NCBI GenBank assembly: GCA_013152205.1
Contig: JAADGV010000009.1
Location: 1-64,000, forward strand
Source of the DNA: Planctomycetota bacterium
GTDB lineage: Bacteria; Planctomycetota; Planctomycetia; Pirellulales; Lacipirellulaceae
Reading direction: 5' to 3'
DNA: 64,000 nt
Below, one piece after another: positions 34,657 to 43,276 of the stretch (position 1 is its first letter; every line of letters starts with the position of its first letter). The translations under genes were made by a program, and so were the position numbers. A model generated the notes under the pieces. It searched no databases. It had not been told where the DNA came from and saw only the letters and a program-made list of their open reading frames with translations.

Positions 34657-35112
34657 CTACTCGCTCTGCACGACGTAAGAGCCCTTAAACGAAACGTAGG
34701 CCCCTTGGTTGTCGGCGATCTCGACGCTGACATCGACCTTCGATGTGCCTTTGCTACGAAGCAGTTCGAAGAAGTAGGCCAGCTCTTCGGGGTCGACGCG
34801 CAGGCCTGTTGCCACGATCTCGGGGGTTCTAACAGGCCGAAGATATCGGATCGTGCCACGACGAATCACGATATTGCCGTTAAGCCCCTCGCCTTTCAGG
34901 AGCAAAAAAACGGTCCCCCATCCGACCACCGTACACAAAGCATTCAGACTTCCCGCAAAAGCAGAATACTGGTGGTTGCGGTTTGGCTCCAACGGCATTT
35001 GCATGGCCAACTGCGAGCCATCCCACGACACCGTCTCGATGGCCATGGCCCGGCTGATCGGCATCTCTCGCTGGAGAGTTTCGCCTAGTTCGTTGAGCAG
35101 TTGTTCATCCAT
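34657..35112 (-). CDS. YiiD-like hot-dog fold thioesterase
   Basis: A 151-residue protein of the thioesterase group named after the C-terminal domain of E. coli YiiD. The typical segments are PLEPNRNHQYSAFAGSLNAL (substrate helix with NH and G-S), VGWGTVFLLLKGEGLNGNIV and RGTIRYLRPVRTPEIVA, followed by the strand KVDVSVEIADNQGAYVSFKG. It presumably hydrolyses an acyl-CoA or acyl-ACP, substrate unknown. The start at 35112 (MDEQLLNELG) is chosen because the longer frame to 35226 crosses an inverted repeat. Confidence 0.8.
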   Translation of the reverse strand: MDEQLLNELGETLQREMPISRAMAIETVSWDGSQLAMQMPLEPNRNHQYSAFAGSLNALCTVVGWGTVFLLLKGEGLNGNIVIRRGTIRYLRPVRTPEIVATGLRVDPEELAYFFELLRSKGTSKVDVSVEIADNQGAYVSFKGSYVVQSE

Positions 35113-35154
35113 AGAAAGAGTCGGTGTTGTCGCATTGGTGTCGGTGATCCATTT

Positions 35155-35212
35155 TAGACAGGATAACAGGATAAACCAGATGTGAGAGATCTTGTCTATC
35201 CTGTCTAAAGCT
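35155..35212. repeat. inverted repeat of the GACAGGATAACAGGAT type
   Basis: TTTTAGACAGGATAACAGGA pairs with TCTATCCTGTCTAAAG across a short spacer. It lies upstream of the thioesterase start and resembles a dispersed repeat seen widely in planctomycetes and related phyla. Confidence 0.7.
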
Positions 35213-35252
35213 TTCGCAGAATTCAAGTCGGAAAGTAGTTTTTGAGTTATTT

Positions 35253-36194
35253 CTAATTCAATCCCCAGATCAAAAGTGCTGCGTAGTTTATTTCGTTGGG
35301 CTCCACTCCGTTCGGCGTGCTGTCGTAGCGATCGATGATCGAAAACTTGAGGCTCAAATTTCGCGGTTTATCGAGATCGATCTCCCAGCCAATGTCGGAG
35401 ACGACTCGATACCGGCTGAAATCTTCCCATTCTGGAAAGTAATCCACCGTCGCGGTGAGTCGCTGGGTCGCCGTTAGCTTATGGTCGTAGTCAAAACCAA
35501 AGAGCGCTTCTTTCGCCCAGCGATCGTCGGGGCCGCCAAACTCGCGGGAAGTACCTACACCAAACCGGCCAATCAGGTTCCTCGTCTTGGTATCGATAAA
35601 CTGGTAACCAACACCCGTATTGAGCGATACCCGTAGGTCGAAAGCCTGGAACTCATCATACAGTTCCTGATTCATGACAAACAGCGTCCAACGCGACTCG
35701 CCGAGCAAGCGATCGATCCGCACATCAAGCAACGCGTTGTTTTGGGTCTCGACGTTGTTCGCCGTATTCTTGTTGTAGACCAGACTCGTATCGAACTTCC
35801 AAAACTTGGTTTTGCGTTTCAGATGACCACCTGCACGCAGACTAAGCGACTCGTTGATTCCATTATTGCCGTTAAGACCAAACTCAACCCCAATATCCCA
35901 CGGGGCAGGACCAAACCAATAGGAGGGCTGATACCACCCCGTCGGTGTTTCGGGCACCGCCTCAAATAACTCCGTCGCTGGCTCTGGCTGGCCCTCAATC
36001 AAGACGCTGACCACGGGGTCGTCCACTGGGGGCGCTGGCAATGTCAACTCGGGCCCCGTAGTTGCTGGCAGAGTACCCGGCGGCGGCAACACGGCAGCCG
36101 CATTTGGGTCTTGCGCCGCGACGATTTGGAGGCACGCAAGCTGCGCAAAAAGCAATGCGAACCACCACGGTATGTTCTTTGACTGCGTCAACAT
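35253..36194 (-). CDS. DUF481-like outer membrane barrel protein
   Basis: A 313-residue exported protein with a signal peptide (IPWWFALLFAQLACLQIVAA then QD). After a proline-rich linker (about 35-70) it shows the alternating strands of the YdiY/DUF481 family: VEFGLNGNNGINESLSLRAG, FDTSLVYNKNTANNVETQNN, RWTLFVMNQELYDEFQAFDL, and a final strand ending in LLIWGLN. E. coli YdiY is a salt-induced outer membrane protein of unknown role. I chose the ATG at 36194 because a GGAG lies five nt upstream. It is followed on the same strand by the thioesterase gene but separated by the inverted repeat. Confidence 0.78.
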   Translation of the reverse strand: MLTQSKNIPWWFALLFAQLACLQIVAAQDPNAAAVLPPPGTLPATTGPELTLPAPPVDDPVVSVLIEGQPEPATELFEAVPETPTGWYQPSYWFGPAPWDIGVEFGLNGNNGINESLSLRAGGHLKRKTKFWKFDTSLVYNKNTANNVETQNNALLDVRIDRLLGESRWTLFVMNQELYDEFQAFDLRVSLNTGVGYQFIDTKTRNLIGRFGVGTSREFGGPDDRWAKEALFGFDYDHKLTATQRLTATVDYFPEWEDFSRYRVVSDIGWEIDLDKPRNLSLKFSIIDRYDSTPNGVEPNEINYAALLIWGLN

Positions 36195-36313
36195 CCTCAC
36201 TCCACTAGGGATACTTGGCAATCTGCCCATTCGAGGTGGAGATATACTGGCACATAAAAAGCCCAGCAAGAGGGATGCCGCAAGTTGCTAGCAGCGAGTG
36301 TCTGGGAAAAGGC

Positions 36314-36355
36314 AAAAAAACAGGGGCTGGGCTTCGCTAGGAAACCCAACCCCTG
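36314..36355 (-). terminator. intrinsic terminator of the YTV-repeat gene
   Basis: On the minus strand CAGGGGTTGGG pairs with CCCAGCCCCTG around TTTCCTAGCGAAG, followed by seven Ts (A-run at 36314-36320). This is the best formed intrinsic terminator in the window and lies 38 bp after the gene's stop codon, as expected for a strongly expressed single gene. Confidence 0.85.
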
Positions 36356-36392
36356 GTGTCAGTTCTTCGTTAATCGAAAGTCGTCCGTGCTA

Positions 36393-37859
36393 TCAGCCTC
36401 CGCAACCACAAGCAGGTGCAGCAGCGGCACATCCGCCTCCACAGCTACCACAAGCAGCAGGAACTTCGCATTGAACTTCCTTCTCAACCATCTTGCAGAC
36501 GCGAACTTCAACCTGCTTCTCGACCTGGACTGGCACGCAAACCGTGTAAGTCTGGGTCTTTTCTTCAGGCACACACTCGTAACGGCAAACCGTGTAAGTG
36601 CGAGTACGCTCTTCTGGCTTGCAGACGGTGTACTGTACTTCCTTCGACTTCTCTTCGCATACGATTTTGCAAACCTTGTACTCGCGGGTACGAGTCTCGG
36701 TGCGGCACTTGCGAACGCAAACTGTACGGGTGCGTTCTTCGGGTACCATCGTGCAAACTTTGTAGGTGCAAGTACGAGTCTCGGGACGGCATTTACGAAC
36801 GCAAACGGTGCGGGTGCGATCTTCTGATACCATCTTGCAAACCTTGACGGTCTTTTCGCGAGATTCCGTGCGGCACTTGCGAACACAAACCGTACGAGTA
36901 CGCTCTTCCTGACGTGTCAGGCAAACGTTGTAGGTGTAAGGAACTTCCTCGGTAACACATTTGTAAGTGGTGCAAGGAACTTCTTTTTGCTCGCAAGTTG
37001 GAACCCAAACTCGCTTGCTGCAAGTACGAGTTACAGGAGCACAACCACCACACGCATCACCACAACCACCACAGGCACTGCCACTACCACCGCCACAGGC
37101 GTTGCTGCCGCAGCCACCGCAGCCCGAGGCGACTTCCGTAGTTTGAGTTTCCCAATGTCCACCACGAACGGTGATGGTTTTCATCGTCGTTTCGGCAACA
37201 CGCTTAGTAACGTTGCGAGTTCCCTGACGCTCTTCCGTATACGGCACACAAACTGTGTACTTCTGCTCAAGATTTTCGGTATAAGGAACTTGAACCGTAT
37301 AGCTAACGGTCTTGTCCTCATACGAAGGCACCATCACGGTGTACTTCTGCTCAACGTTCTCTGTGTAAGGAACCTGAACCGTGTATTCCCGAGTCTTCTC
37401 TTCGTAGGTTGGCACCATCACGGTGTAAGTCTGTTCGACGTTCTCCGTGTAAGGAACATTCACGGTGTATTCGCAAGACTTGGTTTCCCAAACTGGTTTC
37501 CGAACGGTGTAGTTAACCGTCTTCGTCAGAGTCTCAGGCACCATGACGGTGTACGTCTGAGTCTTTTCTTCCTTCACTGGAACCATCTTGTTCACAGTGT
37601 AAGTTCGAGTACGCTGTTCCTTCTTGTACTCTGTGCATGTCACCGTGCGAGTCTCGGTGACATAAGTCGGAACCATAACCGTCTGCGTTCCGCAATCGCC
37701 GCAAGCAGCGGTTTCGCAACCACCACAGGCAGGTGCTTCGCAACAGCTGCTAGCTTTCTTGCAGCACTTTTTTCTAAACAAACCGGCGGACGCGTCGTCC
37801 GATACTCCAGCAAACAACAATCCGAATGCCGGCAGCAAACACAGTGCGCGACGCAACAT
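36393..37859 (-). CDS. cysteine-rich YTV-repeat cell envelope protein
   Basis: A 488-residue exported protein: signal peptide (LCLLPAFGLLFAGVSDDASA), Cys/Gly segment, then a long array of YTV motifs. I count twelve Y-T-V triplets, many in the unit VPYTENVEQ-YTVMVP, followed by 28-residue units beginning CVRKCR. Several dozen cysteines occur in pairs, suggesting disulfide or metal cross-linking. The YTV motif was defined in Rhodopirellula baltica, where such proteins are found in the insoluble cell wall fraction. The ATG at 37859 follows a strong AGGAGG (spacing 7), a plausible sigma-70-type promoter, and the gene ends in a good terminator, all consistent with high expression. Confidence 0.9.
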   Translation of the reverse strand: MLRRALCLLPAFGLLFAGVSDDASAGLFRKKCCKKASSCCEAPACGGCETAACGDCGTQTVMVPTYVTETRTVTCTEYKKEQRTRTYTVNKMVPVKEEKTQTYTVMVPETLTKTVNYTVRKPVWETKSCEYTVNVPYTENVEQTYTVMVPTYEEKTREYTVQVPYTENVEQKYTVMVPSYEDKTVSYTVQVPYTENLEQKYTVCVPYTEERQGTRNVTKRVAETTMKTITVRGGHWETQTTEVASGCGGCGSNACGGGSGSACGGCGDACGGCAPVTRTCSKRVWVPTCEQKEVPCTTYKCVTEEVPYTYNVCLTRQEERTRTVCVRKCRTESREKTVKVCKMVSEDRTRTVCVRKCRPETRTCTYKVCTMVPEERTRTVCVRKCRTETRTREYKVCKIVCEEKSKEVQYTVCKPEERTRTYTVCRYECVPEEKTQTYTVCVPVQVEKQVEVRVCKMVEKEVQCEVPAACGSCGGGCAAAAPACGCGG

Positions 37860-37914
37860 GACAAAACCCTCCTACAACGATGAAAAACAATGAAACAGTC
37901 CAGGATTTTAGGCC

Positions 37915-37943
37915 TACATACCACGTACGCAGACCAGTGCCAA
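37915..37943 (-). promoter_or_regulatory. predicted promoter of the YTV-repeat gene
   Basis: On the minus strand TTGGCA (37943-37938) and TATGTA (37920-37915) are separated by exactly 17 nt. Initiation near 37908 would give a leader of about 48 nt containing the AGGAGG. This is a consensus match only. Confidence 0.5.
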
Positions 37944-37952
37944 ATCCAGCCA

Positions 37953-37967
37953 TTAAAGTCACTTTAA
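37953..37967. promoter_or_regulatory. perfect palindrome upstream of the YTV promoter
   Basis: TTAAAGTCACTTTAA has 7-bp perfect arms around one base and sits 10 bp upstream of the predicted -35 box. Position and symmetry suit an activator site; its AT-rich arms could also act as an UP-like element. Confidence 0.4.
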
Positions 37968-38219
37968 GAAAGATGGGGTAAACAGAGATTCTACCCCCTA
38001 CCTTGCGGGTTGCAACGGTTTTGCACGGTCATTTCCTGAAAAAGGTCATGTTTTCCCTGATGTCGTACCCATCTTCCACCGGAATCACGCAATTTGCTTC
38101 ACCGGCCGTTCCAATAACCAAGCCCCCTCTTTGGGATGGCTATCAATCCTGAGATAGGGTAGCTCGCGTTTCTGCGTACGGCAAAGCGATCGAGAAGAAA
38201 TTGCCAATACACCGCACGA

Positions 38220-38321
38220 GAACTGCAAAATCATGTTAGCCGCAGGCGGAAGCTGCGGTCGAGTCTGAAAAAACCGCGGCTTCCACCTGCGGCTACAACC
38301 GAACTAGTGACTTTGCAGTTC
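38220..38321. repeat. palindromic MITE-like element, core type A, copy 4, loop inverted
   Basis: The outer ends GAACTGCAAAATC and GACTTTGCAGTTC pair. The inner arms TAGCCGCAGGCGGAAG (38237 on) and CTTCCACCTGCGGCTA (to 38295) enclose GTCGAGTCTGAAAAAA, which is the reverse complement of the loop in the copy at 31964, so the whole element is inserted in the other orientation. The surrounding 37968-38420 holds no gene I can recognise. Confidence 0.88.
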
Positions 38322-38420
38322 ACCTACCTTACCCCGTTTTGGCCGCAAAAGAGAACCGACCCAGCGCAGCACTCCACGAGAGAAGCAATCTTGAATTTCG
38401 CGTCTTGCCGCCTCGAGCGG

Positions 38421-39146
38421 CTACTTGCCGATAATCTCTAGCAACTCGATATCAAAAATCAGGGTGCTGCCTGCTTCAATCGGTGGGCCGGGGGGATTGT
38501 TGCCGTAGGCCAACTCGGCAGGGATATACAACTGCCATTTGTCGCCCACCTTCATCATTTGCAATGCCTCGGTCCAACCTGAAATCACCCGATTCACTGG
38601 GAATTGCGAGGGCCCACCGTGGTTTGCCGACGCATCAAACTCGGTCCCATCAATCAGAGTGCCCCGATAGTGGCAGCTCACAACATCGGCAGGACCTGGC
38701 GTCGCGCCATCGCCCGACTCAATCACCTTGTATTGCAAGCCTGTTTTAGTAACTTTGACGCCGTCTTTGTCTTTATTCTCGGCCAGAAATTCTTCGCCCA
38801 TTTGTTTGTTTTCCATACCTTGCGACTGTTGCCGCACCCTCGCTTTCTCTTGCATGTGCATTTGAAGTTGTTGTAGCGCCATCGCGCATGTTTTCTTGTC
38901 GTATCGATGCTTCACTTTCTCGTCGCTCATTCCATCTTGTAGACCCGCTAGCAAACTGTCTAGGTCGAGTTGCACCTCGTTGGAATGGAAATTTTTGCCA
39001 ATGTCCATACCGATGGCATAGCTGTATTGGTGGACGTCGGGCGCTTGTGCGGCAGGTTGCCCCTGGGGCAGATCTTCATGGGCAACTACCCAAGCAGCTG
39101 CAACAAACAACAGCAGGCAACTAGTAGAGACGATGACCTTTTTCAT
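38421..39146 (-). CDS. FKBP-type peptidyl-prolyl cis-trans isomerase
   Basis: A 241-residue exported isomerase of the Mip/FkpA type. It has a signal peptide (KKVIVSTSCLLLFVAAAWVVA), a helical dimerisation domain (YSYAIGMDIGKNFHSNEVQL to about 130), and a C-terminal FKBP domain with VVSCHYRGTLIDGTEFDAS, VISGWTEALQMMKVGDKWQL and IPAELAYGNNPPGPPIEAGS. Active-site aromatic and Tyr residues are conserved. It assists folding of exported proteins in the periplasm. The start at 39146 follows AGGAG (spacing 6); the frame continues to 39371 without coding character. Confidence 0.92.
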   Translation of the reverse strand: MKKVIVSTSCLLLFVAAAWVVAHEDLPQGQPAAQAPDVHQYSYAIGMDIGKNFHSNEVQLDLDSLLAGLQDGMSDEKVKHRYDKKTCAMALQQLQMHMQEKARVRQQSQGMENKQMGEEFLAENKDKDGVKVTKTGLQYKVIESGDGATPGPADVVSCHYRGTLIDGTEFDASANHGGPSQFPVNRVISGWTEALQMMKVGDKWQLYIPAELAYGNNPPGPPIEAGSTLIFDIELLEIIGK

Positions 39147-39453
39147 GATGAACTCCTTGGAGCTGTAAAATGAGCAGCGGGTTGCGGAACCTACGACGCC
39201 AACGCAACGGACGTATTTTTTGATAGTTTCTGGCAGGGGGCCGTGATTATACTGGTTCTCAGTCCCCTCGCACTCCCAAAAACCACTGTTTTTGGCTTTA
39301 CCAGTCGGAGCGACCACCCTAACTTTGATAATACCCTCAACTCGATTGGCTCGTGCGACGCCAATATTCAAGAGTGCCTATGGGGATAAATCAAGAGCGG
39401 CACAGACGCCTTCCTACGAAGCGAGCGACTTTTTTCCTTGAGAGACATACTAA

Positions 39454-40563
39454 ATGGTTCTTTGCTCAGCTTCACGCCGGCTTGTTTTCCGTAGACCATC
39501 GTCCAAGCATGGTTTTACGCTGATCGAGCTTTTGGTGGTAATCGCAATCATTGGTGTATTGGTCTCGATGCTACTACCCGCGATCCAAGCGGCCCGCGAA
39601 GCAGCGCGACGAGTACAATGCGCCAACAGTCTACATCAGATTGCAGTTGCCACCATGAGCTACGAATCGAACATTGGGGCCTTGCCACCATCAGCGATCC
39701 TAGAGCAAGAGACACGAACCTACCTAGAAAGTAGTTTTCCGGTTGTCGATCATCAATCCGGAAAGCAGTTTAGTTGGATCGTCACTCTCCTACCGTATTT
39801 GGAGCAGCAAAACTTATACGAACAGTTCGATCTATCCGCCACGGTTTTTGAGCAGGAAAAGAATCCGCAATCACAGCTCATCTCCGGCCTGATGTGCCCT
39901 AGCGACGAAGCGCACTTGCGCTACTTTGTCGATGCAGAGCTAACTCAAGGAAAACGCTTTGCCAAAGGCAACTACGCCGCCTTTGTCAGTCCGTATCACA
40001 TCGACATGCAGCTTGTTTACCCAGGGGCCTTGGTTGTCACAGGACAAACTTTGAATCGCATCGAAGACGGTTTGTCTCACACACTCGTGTTTACCGAAGT
40101 GCGCACTTTGGACTCACAGCAAGATGAGCGGGGGGCTTGGGCCTTGCCTTGGGCGGGGACCACTATCCTTTCCTTTGATATGCACCACAAGTGTGAACCC
40201 ATTGATGGGAGGCGGAGGGTCTTTTGTCCCGAAGATCGCCAGTTTCGCGCCAACCCCATTAGCCTCGGGTACACTCAGACGCCCAATAGTAGTGGTCGAG
40301 TCGTGGATATCTTGCATCTTTGCGAGAGGGGAAGTGCGTTACAGAGGCAAGCAGATATCGAAGGCATGCCTTGCTTAAAATGGAATGGAAACATAGGTAG
40401 GCTTGGCTACTATTCCGCTTCTCCGCGCAGCTTGCATCCAGGCGGAGTGAACGTCGCTTACCTGGATGGACGTACTAGCTTCGTTGTCGACGAGGTTGAT
40501 GAATTCAGCATGGCCTATCGAATCAGCATCAACGATGGTCAGGTCGGCGACTACGAGGACTGA
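39454..40563 (+). CDS. DUF1559 prepilin-like protein
   Basis: A 369-residue protein with the type IV prepilin cleavage motif GFTLIELLVVIAIIGVLVSM at about residues 19-38, then AAREAARRVQCANSLHQIAV, the start of the DUF1559 (SBP_bac_10) domain. Near the C-terminus it has the usual SLHPGGVNVAYLDGRTSFV. DUF1559 proteins are hugely expanded in planctomycetes; they are thought to be processed by prepilin peptidase and displayed as pseudopilins, function unknown. The next gene starts 6 nt after the stop codon, so they form a pair. Confidence 0.92.
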   Translation: MVLCSASRRLVFRRPSSKHGFTLIELLVVIAIIGVLVSMLLPAIQAAREAARRVQCANSLHQIAVATMSYESNIGALPPSAILEQETRTYLESSFPVVDHQSGKQFSWIVTLLPYLEQQNLYEQFDLSATVFEQEKNPQSQLISGLMCPSDEAHLRYFVDAELTQGKRFAKGNYAAFVSPYHIDMQLVYPGALVVTGQTLNRIEDGLSHTLVFTEVRTLDSQQDERGAWALPWAGTTILSFDMHHKCEPIDGRRRVFCPEDRQFRANPISLGYTQTPNSSGRVVDILHLCERGSALQRQADIEGMPCLKWNGNIGRLGYYSASPRSLHPGGVNVAYLDGRTSFVVDEVDEFSMAYRISINDGQVGDYED

Positions 40564-40569
40564 TCAAAT

Positions 40570-40962
40570 ATGGGCGAAAAAAACAGCGACGCTTCTGATG
40601 CTAGGCGATCCTTGGTGTGTATCCTCTTGATTGCCTTTGGCATCGTGCTGATTCTTGCGTCGTGGACGCCCTTAGGCCGCGTCGCCTCCCAAGCAATGTG
40701 GACCAGCGAAGATTCTGCCGCCTATTCGAAGATTCGCCAGCAGAGCCACTACACTGCGTATCAATCACCTGCGAGGGCGGGTATTACCGAAGCCCAGAGA
40801 AAAGCTCAACAAGAGCGATTGAAAACCCAAGCGGAAGCAATGCGAAAAAAATTAGAGCGAGCCCGACAGCAACCACAGCGATGGAGCCAGTATCTACTCT
40901 GGTCTGGAGCACTATTCACGGCCTGCGGTTTTCTTGGCCATATTGCCAACAACCGAGAATAA
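40570..40962 (+). CDS. two-helix membrane protein beside the DUF1559 gene
   Basis: No family recognised. A 130-residue protein with one helix near the start (SLVCILLIAFGIVLILASW) and one near the end (YLLWSGALFTACGFLGHIA), joined by a basic, coiled-coil-like region (EAQRKAQQERLKTQAEAMRK). Its ATG is 6 nt after the DUF1559 stop, so they are probably co-expressed. A role with the pilin-like partner is inference only. Confidence 0.7.
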   Translation: MGEKNSDASDARRSLVCILLIAFGIVLILASWTPLGRVASQAMWTSEDSAAYSKIRQQSHYTAYQSPARAGITEAQRKAQQERLKTQAEAMRKKLERARQQPQRWSQYLLWSGALFTACGFLGHIANNRE

Positions 40963-40967
40963 CCAAT

Positions 40968-42698
40968 CTAGCAAAGGCAACGAGGTTTTCTCGATCGGCG
41001 AGAGAGAAGCAAGAGCAACATGCCCCCGAAAGCGTGTGCCAAAGTTGCCGGCTCTGGCACCGTGTTTGCTAGTGAAGTCACTGATGGCGTGACGGTGCCA
41101 AAACTACCATCAAGAATTGCGGCATCGATTTCGTCGACATCCCCATCGCCATCGGCATCGCCCATCGCACGTGTGGCACCAAGTAAGGTACCAAAATTAC
41201 TTTGCCAAGCTAAAAAATCCATACCGTCGACATCGCCATCCTCGTCAAAATCGGCCGAGGGGACGTCGAACAATGTGTTGAGCCGCCAGGCCAAGCCAAA
41301 ATCGCGGGCTGAGGCTCCTGATACTCCTGATACTCGCAATGTGTACAAGCCAGGACCAAGATCAGTTTGGTAAATGTGCTCAACATTGTCGACGACACTG
41401 ATGCTGAGGCTCTCTGCGTCGACGAGCGATTCCATGAACGTCGTCGTCGAGTTGTACAAAGCTAAATCGAGATTGGCCAGCGACTCGCTACCCGAGAACG
41501 GTGTATCCCCGTTGGTATCAGTCACTTCCACATTCCAATCCAAAATCACCGAAAGCTCGGGGGCCGTGCTGCCAACGGGAATCTCGAAGTTGTAGAACAG
41601 GTCGTTGCTTGGATTCACGGTTCGATAGTCCCAGCCAGACGAGTCAACCGTTTCGACCGTGGCTCCCGTGACATCCGTGCTGCCCGCCGTTTGCCCGCCT
41701 AGGGTCATCAAATAGCTGTTATAGACGTTCACTTGGCCTGCGCCGTAGGTATCATCCAATGGCTGAGTGGTGGTGCGACTCCAACCGACAAACTCATCTT
41801 TGGTTGCTCCGGCCAACAAAATTGCCTTCATCACTTCCGAATTGGTTGCATCACCGCCGGCAACCGCTTCGTGCAACAAGGTTGCTACGGAACTAAGTAC
41901 GCCGGTCGCTTGGCTGGTGGTTACCACAGGAGCCACGATCTCAGGCTTCAAACGCCCTGGACCATAGAAAGCTCCAGTCAGTCCCGTACTGTGTATTCCA
42001 TCCGAGCGTCCCACCGCGATGGCGTTGTAGCTATGGACAAGTAATTGGGGAAGTGGAGTGGCACTACCGTTGTTAAGCCCGACCATAGCTGTCACGTTGT
42101 CCCGGTCGATCATAAAATCAAACCGCCGCAGGACATTGCGGTCTTGGCTGCCGGAATCAAAAGTTCCGATCCAACTGAAATTTTGGACGCGGAAATTCTG
42201 TGTTTCAGGATCTTGTCCGTTATCCATGTTGAGAACATTTTCGATCCAATCGTTGGCCTCATAGACAGTTACCGCGTTGGCCCCTGCTGCGGGGCTCGAA
42301 TTGCCGAAAAACGAAGAACCCACGACACTGGCAGCATGGCCTGACACGCCGTTGGCGGCCATACCACTGCCGTCGGTAAAGATGATATCCTCAGAAAAGG
42401 GATCACTACCTGCGGTAAACTGTGGATTCGTTGGAACCGGGTAGGTGTCCGGGAAATAGGCTCCGCCACCAGTGGGAGCTTCGACCAAAGAAATCGGCAC
42501 ACCCGCGCCGTTGGGCGTCGAGTTTCCCAACACGCTGACAAGCTGAGTATAGCCGATATCGTCCTTCCAGTCGGCCGCTGCCAAGCAAGAAGCAGCCTGG
42601 GTCGCTACAGCCACCAACAGACTAAGCCAACCAACTTTAACAAGCTTCTTCCCCGCGTATTTTGCAAGCAAAGGAGAAGCCAATATCGAATTCATCAT
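40968..42698 (-). CDS. subtilase-like protein with dockerin repeats and PEP-CTERM sorting signal
   Basis: A 576-residue exported protein. After a signal peptide (VGWLSLLVAVATQAASCLAA) the body has S8-like motifs: GVSGHAASVVGSSFFG (His region), VQNFSWIG (oxyanion Asn) and APVVTTSQATGVLSSVATLL (Ser region). The expected catalytic Asp segment reads VPISLVEAP, with Glu, so activity is doubtful. Two calcium-binding dockerin-like repeats follow (DFDEDGDVDGMDFLAWQ and DADGDGDVDEIDAAILD), then VPEPATL, a hydrophobic helix and an Arg-rich tail: a PEP-CTERM signal recognised by an exosortase. It presumably ends up anchored to or released at the cell surface. Confidence 0.8.
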   Translation of the reverse strand: MMNSILASPLLAKYAGKKLVKVGWLSLLVAVATQAASCLAAADWKDDIGYTQLVSVLGNSTPNGAGVPISLVEAPTGGGAYFPDTYPVPTNPQFTAGSDPFSEDIIFTDGSGMAANGVSGHAASVVGSSFFGNSSPAAGANAVTVYEANDWIENVLNMDNGQDPETQNFRVQNFSWIGTFDSGSQDRNVLRRFDFMIDRDNVTAMVGLNNGSATPLPQLLVHSYNAIAVGRSDGIHSTGLTGAFYGPGRLKPEIVAPVVTTSQATGVLSSVATLLHEAVAGGDATNSEVMKAILLAGATKDEFVGWSRTTTQPLDDTYGAGQVNVYNSYLMTLGGQTAGSTDVTGATVETVDSSGWDYRTVNPSNDLFYNFEIPVGSTAPELSVILDWNVEVTDTNGDTPFSGSESLANLDLALYNSTTTFMESLVDAESLSISVVDNVEHIYQTDLGPGLYTLRVSGVSGASARDFGLAWRLNTLFDVPSADFDEDGDVDGMDFLAWQSNFGTLLGATRAMGDADGDGDVDEIDAAILDGSFGTVTPSVTSLANTVPEPATLAHAFGGMLLLLLSRRSRKPRCLC

Positions 42699-43276
42699 CT
42701 GGAATAAGCCTTGCCGTGCAGCCCAAAGGCACGCAACCTGCCGACTTACCCGAACGGGCGCGCAACGAACCGTCCGCGATAGTCTTGAAAAGATAGTCTG
42801 TTCCTCGGAAACGAATCCTGAAGGCTACGCCCCAGAATTCTGCACGGCCAGCCCCCGCCGTGCCGCTCTCTGTGTCTGCATTGTCACCTTGATCGGCGAT
42901 TTATTCAAGGTTTTTGGTACCAGATTTTTCTCGGATGTCCAAGAAAATGCTAGCGGAAGGCAGCATCCACTTCGCTCAAGAGATTTTCCGTCAGTCAGTG
43001 CTTGCGGAAATTCGTGTCCTACGAGTCGAGGTAACAACAGTTGGTTCTTCCCACGAAAAGCAGAAAAATAGCTATCTGGCAACGGTTACGAGACAATTCG
43101 GGCGAAATAATGAGATCATCGATCGCACCAATACCCGCACACAAATGGGCCGGATGAGGCAAGCCTGAGTTGTCCAAATGTGCCAACACGCTTAGACTAG
43201 CGGGAATATCCACTGCCTTCCGGACAATAGGTACCAGCATCCCTACCCTGCCCCCTGACCCCACGCGACCTCTGGA
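42699..43276. other. 578-bp intergenic region, nothing recognised
   Basis: Divergent spacer between the PEP-CTERM protein gene and cysD. No repeat, RNA or convincing small gene is seen. It probably contains the cysD promoter, but I saw no clear sulfur-regulatory motif or riboswitch. Confidence 0.45.

Noticed and set aside
37260-37560. Regularly repeated segments that could suggest a CRISPR array
   Set aside because: The repeats are in-frame coding units of the YTV protein, with no unique spacers and no cas genes nearby.
36987-37883. 298-codon plus-strand frame opposite the YTV gene
   Set aside because: Its Thr- and Arg-rich composition mirrors the YTV repeats; the minus-strand gene has signal peptide, promoter and terminator.
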